Assembly (NCBI GenBank): GCA_028285625.1 | Contig: JANQOX010000006.1 | Span: 62,001-126,000, forward strand | DNA length: 64,000 nt | Source of the DNA: Myxococcota bacterium | GTDB taxonomy: Bacteria > Myxococcota_A > UBA9160 > UBA6930 | Reading direction: 5' to 3' | Shown: piece by piece, positions 1-7,949 of the stretch | Position numbering within the stretch: position 1 is the first letter of the stretch | How the letters are laid out: every line of letters starts with the position of its first letter | Position numbers and translations under genes: made by a program | Notes under the pieces: model-generated | Database searches by the model: none | What the model was told of the DNA's origin: nothing | Seen by the model: only the letters and a program-made list of their open reading frames with translations

Positions 1-2
1 TC

Positions 3-530
3 GGCCCGCTCGCGCGCATCGGCCGGCAGGGTCGCGCCAGCTCGACCGTGCGCTTCCACGACGACGACACCGCACGCGACGACGCACTCGCCTCGCTCGC
101 CCGGGACGAAGCCGTCCTCGCCATCTCCCACGACCGGGCCGCGCTCGGCGAGCTGAAGGGAAGGCTCGAGGCGCGGGGCGTTCCCGTGCGCGCGCCCGAC
201 GACGCGACGCCCTTCGCCGGGCTCGAGATTTCGCTCGCGCTCGGCCCGATGCAGGCACCGACGTGGGCCGTACTCCTCGACCCGGGTTTCGACGACCGGG
301 ATGCCCTCGCGGCGGGCGCGATCGGGGCGCGCGCCGAGGCCTGGCTCGTGCCCCCGGAGCCTTCGGGTCTGGTCTCTCGGATGACGAGGACGGGCGGCGT
401 GCCGCGTCGTCTCGCGTTCCGCCTGCTGCGCAGGCGCGCGCTTCGTCGACACCGGCGCATGCGCGAGGATATCCTCCGCGCCGAGGAGCAGCGCGAGCAG
501 GTCCTCTCCTTCACGGGTCCTGGGGGGTGA
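3..530 (+). CDS. Hypothetical protein, 5' end outside window
   Basis: The reading frame is open from the first bases of the window, so the gene is truncated at its 5' end and the GTG at 48 is unlikely to be the true start. About 175 residues are visible. They are charged and Ala/Arg-rich, with a mixed alpha/beta-looking middle and a very basic C-terminal helix (RLLRRRALRRHRR). I do not recognise the family. The stop at 528-530 lies 2 bp before the ATG of the HlyD-like gene and overlaps a GTG in frame with it (GTGA at 527), so the two are probably co-transcribed and coupled. A role in the same export or envelope process is only a guess from position. Confidence 0.6.
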   Translation, partial: GPLARIGRQGRASSTVRFHDDDTARDDALASLARDEAVLAISHDRAALGELKGRLEARGVPVRAPDDATPFAGLEISLALGPMQAPTWAVLLDPGFDDRDALAAGAIGARAEAWLVPPEPSGLVSRMTRTGGVPRRLAFRLLRRRALRRHRRMREDILRAEEQREQVLSFTGPGG

Positions 531-532
531 AC

Positions 533-1315
533 ATGCGAGTGGTGCTTCTCCGAACGGTGACGGCCGTCTGCGCCGCGTTCGCGATGACGTTCGCTTCTGC
601 CACGGCGCGCGCCGAGAGCTTCGAGTGCCTGATCGAACCCCACAAGACGGTCCGCCTGAGCAGCGCGGTGCCCGGCCTGCTCGAGTCGATGCGCGTGGGC
701 CGCGGTCAGGACGTCAAGAAGGGCCAGATCGTTGCGAAGCTCGTGTCGGGACAGGAGCGCGCCGCCTACCAGCTGGCCCAGGCGCGCGCCGAGTTCTCGC
801 GCCGCAAGGTCGAGCGCAACGAGGAGCTCTACCGCAAGAAGCTGATCAGCATCCACGAGAAGGACGAGATCGAGACCGAGAGCCTGCTCCACTCGTTCGA
901 AGAACGGGAGGCGCTCGAGCGCCTGAAGCTGCGGACCCTGCGCAGCCCCATCGACGGCATCGTCGTCGAGCGCCACTTCGTCGAGGGAGAGTACGTGCAC
1001 GAGAAGCCGGTCGTGGACATCGTCGAGATCGATCCGCTGCTCGTCGAGGCCATCGTCCCGGTCGAGTGGTTCGGTCGCATCGAGGAGGGGAGCATCGGCC
1101 GGGTCACCCCGCGCACGGCCGTCACCGAGCCGCGAGAGGCCTCGGTCGAGTTGGTGGATCGCGTCGTCGACCCCGCCAGCGGCACGATCCGCGTGCGTCT
1201 GCGCCTGCCCAACCCCGACCACGCACTCCCGGCGGGCGCGCGCTGTCGCGTCGAGTTCCCTGCGCTCGAGGGGCCGACGGACGCCGCCGCAGCCACGCCC
1301 GCCCCCGCGCCCTAG
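533..1315 (+). CDS. HlyD/RND-type periplasmic adaptor (membrane fusion protein)
   Basis: This 260-aa secreted protein has a signal peptide at residues 1-27, ending ATARA before ESFEC. It then shows the usual adaptor order: a first lipoyl half (VKKGQIVAKL), an alpha-helical hairpin rich in Glu/Arg, a second lipoyl half (LRSPIDGIVVERHFVEGEYV) and a beta-barrel ending ALPAGARCRVEF. Such adaptors link an inner-membrane pump to an outer-membrane channel. It is short for the family, and no pump or TolC-like gene lies downstream, so the partner is elsewhere or upstream. A GTG at 527, in frame and overlapping the upstream stop, is an alternative start. The C-terminus is a low-complexity Ala/Pro tail. 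Confidence 0.85.
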   Translation: MRVVLLRTVTAVCAAFAMTFASATARAESFECLIEPHKTVRLSSAVPGLLESMRVGRGQDVKKGQIVAKLVSGQERAAYQLAQARAEFSRRKVERNEELYRKKLISIHEKDEIETESLLHSFEEREALERLKLRTLRSPIDGIVVERHFVEGEYVHEKPVVDIVEIDPLLVEAIVPVEWFGRIEEGSIGRVTPRTAVTEPREASVELVDRVVDPASGTIRVRLRLPNPDHALPAGARCRVEFPALEGPTDAAAATPAPAP

Positions 1316-1316
1316 C

Positions 1317-2825
1317 GTGTCCTCCCGTCGCCCGGTCGAGAGCGTCGTCGTGGTGGGCGGCGGTACGGCGGGCTGGATGTCGGCGCTCGTGCTCGCGAGC
1401 GCGATGGTGCCCGGTGGCGGCCGGGTGGTGCTGGTAGAGGACCCCGAGATCCCCACCGTCGGCGTGGGCGAGGCCACCGTGCCGCCGTTCGTGGCCTTCC
1501 TGCGAAGCCTCGGCCTGGACGAGGGCGCGTTCATGCGCGAGTGCGGAGCCACCTACAAGCTGGCCATCCGCTTCGACGACTGGCTCGCGCCGGGGCATCG
1601 GTTCTGGCATCCCTTCGGGAGCTGCGGCGGCTCGATCGACGGGCTCCAGGTCTTCCACTTCTGGTTGAAGGGACTGCGCGCGGGCAAGCTCGCTTGCGAC
1701 TACACCGATCACTCCCTGCAGGTGGCGATGTGCGACGGCCTGCGTTCGCCGCGTCCGCTGGAAGCGGCTTCGGACACCACCCGTCGCGGCGACTACGCCT
1801 ACCACCTCGATGCAGCCGCATTCGCGTCGCACCTGCGGGAGCACGCCGTGGCGCGCGGAGCCCGACACGTCCGCGGCCGGGTGCGCGAGGTCGTGCTCGA
1901 CGCGGGGGGCCGGATCGCGCGACTCGAGACGGACGCGGCCGGGGCGCTCGAGGCGGACCTGTACCTCGACTGCACCGGCTTCCGCAGCCTGCTCCTCGGT
2001 GATGCGCTCGGCGAGCCCTGGGTCGACGAGTCGGCGCTCCTGCCCTGCGATCGGGCACTCGTCGTGTCGGAGCCGCCCGATCCATCGGCGCCGCCCTACA
2101 CCCGCGCCACCGCGCTCGACGCCGGCTGGGCCTGGCAGATCCCGCTCGCCCACCGGACGGGCCGGGGCTACGTCTACTCGAGCGCATTCAGCGACGGCGA
2201 CGCGGCGCTGCGTTCGCTCGCCAACCACCTGGGTGCCGGTCCCGAGGGTCTGTCGCCCCGCGAGCTGCGCTTCCGGGTAGGCCGCCGCGAGCGCGCCTGG
2301 GTCGGCAACTGCGTGGCCGTGGGCCTCGCCTCGGGGTTCTACGAGCCGCTCGAGTCGACGGCGATCCACGTGGTGCAGAAGTCGTTGGAGCACCTGCTCC
2401 GCTACTTCCCAGACACGGCGCTCGACCCGGTCCTCGCGCGGCGCTTCAACGATCGCATGCGAGGCGTCTGGGACGAGGTACGCGACTTCGTCGTGCTCCA
2501 CTACGGGCTCACGCGCCGGGAGGACACCGCCTTCTGGCGCGCCTGCGGCTCGATGCAGCCCACCGGGTCGGCGGCCGAGCTGCTTGCCCAGTACGACGCG
2601 ACCGGCCTCGTGGAGCCCGCCGCCGGGATGCTCTTCCCCGATACCAGCTGGTTCGCGTTGCTCGCGGGCATGGATCGGCTCCCCGCGTCCCACCTGCCCC
2701 AGGCCGACCTGACGGGGCTCGACGCCGCACTGGAGATCCTGGAGGGGATCCGGGCCCGCAATGCGGACGCCGTCCGCCCCCTCCCAACCCATGGAGACCT
2801 GCTGCGGCATCTGCACGAGGGCTGA
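1317..2825 (+). CDS. Flavin-dependent tryptophan-halogenase-family protein
   Basis: The 502-aa length is typical of the family. The FAD-binding GGGTAGW is at residues 14-20, followed by IPTVGVGEATVP at about 45-56. Lys81 in TYKLAIRF aligns with the catalytic lysine of PrnA (Lys79). The halogenase signature WxWxIP is intact as WAWQIP at 271-276. All residues known to be needed for halogenation are therefore present; the substrate (free tryptophan, another aromatic or a carrier-bound compound) cannot be told from sequence. A partner flavin reductase is not visible nearby. The GTG start lies 1 bp after the stop of the HlyD-like gene, so the two are likely one operon. No NRPS, PKS or tryptophan-modifying gene is in the window. 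Confidence 0.9.
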   Translation: MSSRRPVESVVVVGGGTAGWMSALVLASAMVPGGGRVVLVEDPEIPTVGVGEATVPPFVAFLRSLGLDEGAFMRECGATYKLAIRFDDWLAPGHRFWHPFGSCGGSIDGLQVFHFWLKGLRAGKLACDYTDHSLQVAMCDGLRSPRPLEAASDTTRRGDYAYHLDAAAFASHLREHAVARGARHVRGRVREVVLDAGGRIARLETDAAGALEADLYLDCTGFRSLLLGDALGEPWVDESALLPCDRALVVSEPPDPSAPPYTRATALDAGWAWQIPLAHRTGRGYVYSSAFSDGDAALRSLANHLGAGPEGLSPRELRFRVGRRERAWVGNCVAVGLASGFYEPLESTAIHVVQKSLEHLLRYFPDTALDPVLARRFNDRMRGVWDEVRDFVVLHYGLTRREDTAFWRACGSMQPTGSAAELLAQYDATGLVEPAAGMLFPDTSWFALLAGMDRLPASHLPQADLTGLDAALEILEGIRARNADAVRPLPTHGDLLRHLHEG

Positions 2826-2911
2826 CCGGCGGCTCGCGCGTGCGCAGCCCGTCCTCTCGACTGTGCAACTCCGCCATCAAGCCCGGCGCCGGCATTGCCG
2901 AAGAGCCGGCC

Positions 2912-5900
2912 ATGACGCCTCGCCTGGCCGCGGTTCTGGCCCTCCTGTTCTCCGGCCTCGCGGCCTTGCTGTACCAGCTGGTCTGGACGCGACTGCTCGG
3001 CTTCGCCTTCGGCACCACCAGCGAGGCCATCGGCAGCGTGCTGGCCGTCTTCTTTGGCGGCCTGGCCCTGGGCAACGCGCTCGCAGCGCGGCTGGCGCAC
3101 CGCCTCACGCGACCGCTGCGCACCTACGCCTGGCTCGAGCTCGCGATTGGCCTGCTGGCGCTGGCCTCGTTGCCCGCACTGCAGGCCCTGCCCGGTCTGG
3201 CGGCCTGGCTCGGACCGGACGTGTCGCCAGCGACCTGGCTGACGGTGCGCCTGGTGGTGGCTGCCCTGATCCTGCTGCCGCCGACCATCGCCATGGGTGC
3301 GACCCTGCCCGTGATCGCGCACGGCGTGGTCGCCCACGACGAGACGCGCGGACGCTGGAGCGGGATCCTCTACGCCGCCAACACGTTCGGCGCGGTCGCC
3401 GGTGCATATCTCTGTGGATTCGTGCTGATCCCCGCCCTGGGGCTCACCCAGACCCTGCTGGTGGCGGCCGCCGCGAACCTGTTGGTGGCTCTCGCGATCC
3501 TGCGCGTTGCCGGTGACGCGCCGGCCGCGTGGAAGGCCGCTGCAGCCGAGGCTCCGGTCGCCGCGGGCGCGGCCTCCCCGCCCGCGGACCTCCAACGGTC
3601 GTCCGAGGCCGCCTCCGGCTCACAGCCCTCGAGCGGGCCGTTCCTCCTCTTCTTCGCGATCTCCGGCTTCGTCGCGATCGGCTACGAGATCGTCTGGTCG
3701 AAGCTCTTTGGCATCGTGATGGAAGGCACCCTCTACGGGTTTGCCACCGTGCTCGCCGCGTATCTGTTCGGGATCGGCGCCGGGAGCTTCGCGATCGCCC
3801 CCTTCGTGGATCGCGTGCGCGCCCCGGTGCGTCTGTTCGGCCTGCTGCACGTGGGCATCGGCGTCAGCGTGGCGGCCGGCATCGCCCTGGTTCCCTGGCT
3901 TCCGGGCCTGCGCGCGTCGCTGCTGGCCGGAGCCGTCGATCCCGTGCATGGCCTGTTCCTGGTGGCCGCACCGGTGGTGCTCGTGCCCGCGGCGCTCTTC
4001 GGGGCCGCGTTCCCGGTCCTGATCCGCATCCATGCGCGGCGGGCGTCCGACGTCGGGGCCGGCATGGGCCGTGCGGTGGCTTGCAACACGGCCGGCAGCA
4101 TCGCCGCGAGCCTGCTGGTGGGGTTCGTGTTCGTGCCGCGCTTCGGCATGGACGCCACCTTGTTCGGGCTTCTTCTGCTCGATCTCGCCGTGGCCCTCAT
4201 CGTGCTGCTCGGATATCAGGAGGGCGCGCCTCGCGTGCGCCTCCCGGCGTTCGCGACGGGCGCCGCAGCCCTCGTGCTGGTGAGCCTCTCCTACGGCGGG
4301 GTCTCGGTGGATCGCACCATCGCCGCGCGCCAGGCCGCGTTGGTGTCGACCGAGGGCTTCGTCGCGCGGGTGGAGGCCGAACTCGCCCAGCAGATCCTGC
4401 TGCGTGAGGGGCGCAACAGCGTCGTCACCGTGACCGAGACCGACGCGGGACGCTCGCTGCGTACGAACGGACTGCCCGAAGCCGGGACGATGCTCTCGCC
4501 ACCCTACATGCCCTCGACCACGTTCCTGCTGGGCGTCGTGCCGTACCTGCTGGCCGCTCACCCCGAGCGCGCCCTGGTGGTCGGGCTCGGTGGTGGCAAC
4601 ACCGTCAAGGCGCTACTCGAAACGCCGATTCCGCGCATCGAAACGGTCGAGCTCGAACGCGCCGTCGTCGAGGCGGCGCCGCTGCTCCACGAGGGGCGTG
4701 CCGACCCGACGGCCAACCCGCGGGTTCAGGTGATCGTCAATGACGGTCGCAACGAGCTGCTCCGGCGCAGTCGCGCCCCGGGGCCGCGACCCGACGTGAT
4801 CGCATCGCAGCCGAGCCACCCCTGGATCGTGGGCGCCGCCAACCTGTTCACCCAGGACTACTTCGAGCTGGCGCGGGAGAACCTGGCCACGGGGGGCGTG
4901 TTCGCGGTCTGGCTCAACGGGTTCCGCACGGATGCGCTCTCGGTGCTGTCCGTGATGGCGAGCTTCGCCGAGGTCTTTCCGGACGGGCTGGTGATGGACG
5001 TGAGCGTGCACCGCGATCGCCGAGCGCTGCTGTTGCTGGGGCGCGAGGGCGGGGGGCCCATCGACCTCGACGAGATGCGCCGCCGCATGGCCGAGCCCGG
5101 CCTGTCCGAAGCGCTGGCCTTGTACGATCTCGCCGACGCGGAGGCGCTGCTCCAGCGGATCGAGGGCCCGGTCCTCGCGTTCGGCGAGCTGGCCGATGGG
5201 GTACGCAACACAGACGACAACGCCTTCGTCGAGACCCGGGTGCCGCGTCAGCGTCAGGAGACCTGGAATCAGCTCGACTTCGCCGAACTCGAGCTGCGGC
5301 TCCCGGCGGGCACCCCGCTGCTTCCGGCCCTGGTGGGCGAACTCGATTACGGGCGCCTGGCCCGGGCCCTGGCGGCCGCGGGGCAGGGGCCGAAGCTCGA
5401 CCGGTTGCTGCGCGATCCGCGCTTCACGCTCGACCCGGTGTCCACGCGCATGCTACGCGCGCAGGCTGCGCTGCAGCACGAAGAACTCGCACCCCAGGCC
5501 CTGGACGTGCTCGATGCGCTGGCCGAGGCGCACCCGGATCGCGCCGACATCCAGCGCGTGCTGGGTCTGTACCGTGCCGGCGAGCTGCGCGATTTCGAGG
5601 CTGCGGCCTCCCACTTCGAGCGTGCCTTCGAGCTGACGGGGTCCTCCCAGGACGCCTTCGACGCGGCGCGCAGCCTCGATCACGTCGACCCCGAGGCTGC
5701 GCTCGCACACGTGGCCCGGATTCCCGAAGCCGATCGGGCGGAGTTTCCGCGGCTCGCACTGTTCGAGGCCCGCCGGGCGCTTCGAGAGGGAAGGACCGGC
5801 CCGGGTCTGGGGCCGCTGCTGGCGGAGCTCGATCGCTTCCGGATGAGCGATGAGGGCAGGGCGTTGCCCGGTGTGGCGCTGGTGCAGTCCGAGCTGGCCC

Positions 5901-6262
5901 GCGCGGCTGGGGACGTACGCGGGGCGGCGGGTCTTCGAGAGATCGATCGCGCCGAGCGTGCTCGAAGCGCGGAGCCCTACGCCCAGCGAGCACGGTTCGC
6001 CCTGGCGGAGGGGCGCCTGGCCGAGGCCGGCGCGGCCCTGCGGCACGCGGCGGGCCTGATGCCGGGCGATGCCGAACTCGCCCGTCTGGGCGCTCGGCTC
6101 GCGGCTGCGCGCGGTGACGTGGCGGCGGCCGAGCGGGCGCTTCGGGTGGTGGCAGCCGCGGCCCCGAGCCCTGGGGCCGCCGTGGGGATCGAGAACCGCC
6201 TGCGTCGCGAACTCGGCCTGCCGCTGTTGCCGCCTGTCTCGGCCGAGCTGCTGGCGCGTTAG
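2912..6262 (+). CDS. Fused polytopic membrane / spermidine-synthase-like / TPR protein
   Basis: A 1116-aa three-part protein. Residues 1 to about 220 and again about 240-460 form hydrophobic blocks typical of the MFS-like module found fused to spermidine-synthase folds (LLYQLVWTRLLG near the start). A Rossmann-type aminopropyltransferase/methyltransferase fold follows (VVGLGGGNTVKALLE, VNDGRNELL, SQPSHPWIVGAANLF). The last ~300 residues are TPR-like helices. The family usual is DEPSNPW-like; here the acidic residue of that motif is Gln (SQPSHPW), so polyamine synthase activity is doubtful. I chose ATG 2912 because MTPRLAAVLALLFSGLAALLYQ is the usual family N-terminus; a GTG at 2840 would add 24 unconserved residues. 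The true substrate is unknown. Confidence 0.8.
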   Translation: MTPRLAAVLALLFSGLAALLYQLVWTRLLGFAFGTTSEAIGSVLAVFFGGLALGNALAARLAHRLTRPLRTYAWLELAIGLLALASLPALQALPGLAAWLGPDVSPATWLTVRLVVAALILLPPTIAMGATLPVIAHGVVAHDETRGRWSGILYAANTFGAVAGAYLCGFVLIPALGLTQTLLVAAAANLLVALAILRVAGDAPAAWKAAAAEAPVAAGAASPPADLQRSSEAASGSQPSSGPFLLFFAISGFVAIGYEIVWSKLFGIVMEGTLYGFATVLAAYLFGIGAGSFAIAPFVDRVRAPVRLFGLLHVGIGVSVAAGIALVPWLPGLRASLLAGAVDPVHGLFLVAAPVVLVPAALFGAAFPVLIRIHARRASDVGAGMGRAVACNTAGSIAASLLVGFVFVPRFGMDATLFGLLLLDLAVALIVLLGYQEGAPRVRLPAFATGAAALVLVSLSYGGVSVDRTIAARQAALVSTEGFVARVEAELAQQILLREGRNSVVTVTETDAGRSLRTNGLPEAGTMLSPPYMPSTTFLLGVVPYLLAAHPERALVVGLGGGNTVKALLETPIPRIETVELERAVVEAAPLLHEGRADPTANPRVQVIVNDGRNELLRRSRAPGPRPDVIASQPSHPWIVGAANLFTQDYFELARENLATGGVFAVWLNGFRTDALSVLSVMASFAEVFPDGLVMDVSVHRDRRALLLLGREGGGPIDLDEMRRRMAEPGLSEALALYDLADAEALLQRIEGPVLAFGELADGVRNTDDNAFVETRVPRQRQETWNQLDFAELELRLPAGTPLLPALVGELDYGRLARALAAAGQGPKLDRLLRDPRFTLDPVSTRMLRAQAALQHEELAPQALDVLDALAEAHPDRADIQRVLGLYRAGELRDFEAAASHFERAFELTGSSQDAFDAARSLDHVDPEAALAHVARIPEADRAEFPRLALFEARRALREGRTGPGLGPLLAELDRFRMSDEGRALPGVALVQSELARAAGDVRGAAGLREIDRAERARSAEPYAQRARFALAEGRLAEAGAALRHAAGLMPGDAELARLGARLAAARGDVAAAERALRVVAAAAPSPGAAVGIENRLRRELGLPLLPPVSAELLAR

Positions 6263-6326
6263 CCGCCCCCGTACGGCGCGGGGCGCTACTGGCCATCCCG
6301 GCCGCGAGTGCCGACAATCCGCCCGC

Positions 6327-6917
6327 GTGACCGCTGCCGACTCCGCCGCCGCATTGCCGACGCGCGCCGAACTGGGCGCGCGCACCGTCTCCGTGTTGAA
6401 CCGCGGCGGCCGTCGCAACCCCGACGTGCTGCTCGTGAGTCTGGGGCCGGCCCGCGCGGTGGTGAAGGACTTCGCGCCTCGCGGCGCCTTCGTGCGCCGA
6501 ACGATCGGCCGCTGGATCACCGCGCGCGAGGTGCGCGCCTGGACCCGACTCGACGGGCATCCGGCGGTGCCGCGCTTCCTGGGCCGCATCGACCCGCTGG
6601 CCTTCGCCGTCGAGCACCGGCCCGGGCGCCCCATGCGGCGCAAGCTGCGCGGCGACGTGCCGGACGACTTCCTGCCGCGCCTCGAGGCGGCGGTGGCCGA
6701 GATGCACGCACGAGGCGTGGTCCACCTCGACCTGCGCCACCGCAGCAACGTGATGGTCGATGAACACGGTGCGCCGGTGCTGATCGACTTCGGTTCGGCG
6801 CTCGTCTTCGATCCGAAGGGGTGGATGGCGCGCCTGTTGCTGCCGCTGCTCGCGCGCATCGACTACGGCGCGCTCGAGAAGTGGCGTGTTCGGATCCAGC
6901 CCGAGGTTGGCGCCTGA
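6327..6917 (+). CDS. Small kinase-fold protein (Kdo/WaaP- or RIO-like)
   Basis: A 196-aa protein with a minimal kinase core: VVKDFAP holds the ATP-anchoring lysine, VHLDLRHRSNVMV matches the catalytic loop HxDLxxxN, and VLIDFGSALVF matches the DFG metal-binding motif. The short length and lack of a glycine-rich loop resemble lipopolysaccharide-core kinases of the Kdo/WaaP family and RIO-type kinases more than Hanks-type signalling kinases. GTG 6327 is the start closest to the conserved region. It lies 64 bp after the spermidine-synthase-like gene and converges on the exonuclease gene with an 18-bp gap. Phosphorylation of a sugar or lipid is inferred from the family, not shown. Confidence 0.65.
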   Translation: MTAADSAAALPTRAELGARTVSVLNRGGRRNPDVLLVSLGPARAVVKDFAPRGAFVRRTIGRWITAREVRAWTRLDGHPAVPRFLGRIDPLAFAVEHRPGRPMRRKLRGDVPDDFLPRLEAAVAEMHARGVVHLDLRHRSNVMVDEHGAPVLIDFGSALVFDPKGWMARLLLPLLARIDYGALEKWRVRIQPEVGA

Positions 6918-6935
6918 CCGACGGGGCCGCGTGGG

Positions 6936-7589
6936 TCAGGGTTTGGGGCTCGCCGCGGACGCTGCGTCGGACGCTTCGGCCCCATCGCTCCCATCGCCCG
7001 GGAGTTCGGGATCGTCCGGGAGCGGTCGAGGGGCCAGCCGCCCGATGAAGTGGCGGAAGGTCTCGAGGGTGAGCCGCGCATCGGCCATGGCCCGGTGGGC
7101 CACCCCATCGCCCACGAGACCCGCTCGTGTGGCGGCCTGCCGCAGCGACAACGCGGGGACCTGCTCGCCTGCCACGAGCGACCACCCGTAGAAGAGCGTC
7201 GCCAGGTCGATCACGTGGTAGTCGAAGGGCCAGGGGATGCCGCAGGCCTTGTAGGCGCGCTCGAGAAAGATCACGTCCATGCGCACGTTCTGGCCCGACG
7301 GCACCACGGTCACGCCCTTCGGCACCATCGCAGCGAACTCGGTCAGCGCCTGGCGGACCGGGACGGCCTCCTTTGCCCAGACCTCGGCGTCGTAGCCCGA
7401 CATGGCCGCAGCCTCCGAGCTGATGCGCTCGGCTCGCGCCTGGACCTTCCACTCGTTCTGGGCCAGTTCGACCAACCGGTAGTCGGTCAGGATCACGGCG
7501 ACTTCGGTGATGTCGTGGAGATCGGGATCGAGCCCACCGAACTCACAGTCCAGGAAGGCGAACGCAAACTCGGTCACACGATCCTCCAC
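6936..7589 (-). CDS. DEDDh 3'-5' exonuclease (RNase T / DnaQ fold)
   Basis: A 217-aa protein with the four acidic metal ligands of the DEDDh superfamily: DCEFGG near residue 14 (Exo I), the aspartate of GQNVRMDVIFLE (Exo II), and HRAMADARLT with catalytic His and Asp (Exo III). The most similar known proteins are RNase T-like and oligoribonuclease-like exonucleases. The C-terminal 30 residues are acidic and Ala/Ser-rich and probably disordered. The GTG at 7589 is used; a second GTG four codons in is possible. The 347 bp upstream, before the next minus-strand gene, hold no convincing gene but many hairpins. Whether it trims RNA or ssDNA is not determinable. Confidence 0.85.
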   Translation of the reverse strand: MEDRVTEFAFAFLDCEFGGLDPDLHDITEVAVILTDYRLVELAQNEWKVQARAERISSEAAAMSGYDAEVWAKEAVPVRQALTEFAAMVPKGVTVVPSGQNVRMDVIFLERAYKACGIPWPFDYHVIDLATLFYGWSLVAGEQVPALSLRQAATRAGLVGDGVAHRAMADARLTLETFRHFIGRLAPRPLPDDPELPGDGSDGAEASDAASAASPKP

Positions 7590-7707
7590 GCCCAGCGCCA
7601 GGCAAGCCCGGGAGCATAGGGCGGCCCATTGCGCGGGGCACCGCCGATCGTGGGGCGGCTCGCGGGGCGAGGGGTTTTCCTCAGTCTCGGGCGTTCGGTG
7701 CGGTACC

Positions 7708-7949
7708 CGCGGAACGCGCGTTCCGCGTCGCGGAGAAAGCCCTTTCTCCGTCGGAACCGAGCGGCGTAACCCCTATGGGTTGGCGGCTTCCCGCCCCGAC
7801 CCAGCACGCGAGACCGCGCCGAAGCCGACCCCTGTCGGGCCGGCGGAGGGGCCGCTCCGCCGATGCCGCATGGAAGGCAAGGTTCTGCGTGGCAACCGCG
7901 GCACTGCCATCCAGGCACACGCCGACGCCGCAGGGGCTAGGCGTCGGCG
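7708..7949. repeat. Run of seven or eight consecutive hairpins
   Basis: The 347-bp gap 7590-7936 has no supported gene. Within it lie, in order: a perfect 20-bp palindrome 7708-7727; a 9+9 inverted repeat with a 2-nt centre 7731-7750; a 5-bp stem 7768-7781 (AACCC/GGGTT); a 5-bp stem with CTTC loop 7782-7795; a 5-bp stem with CCCT loop 7825-7838; an 8-bp stem 7841-7862; a weak 5-bp stem 7890-7909; and a 10-bp stem with 10-nt loop 7920-7949 whose loop holds the regulator's stop codon. No stem is followed by a T-run. It could be a palindromic repeat element, a structured RNA or a bidirectional transcription block. Confidence 0.6.

Noticed and set aside
7574-7918. Possible small Cys-containing minus-strand protein in the hairpin region
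   Set aside because: The frame follows the palindromes and has no ribosome site or recognisable fold.
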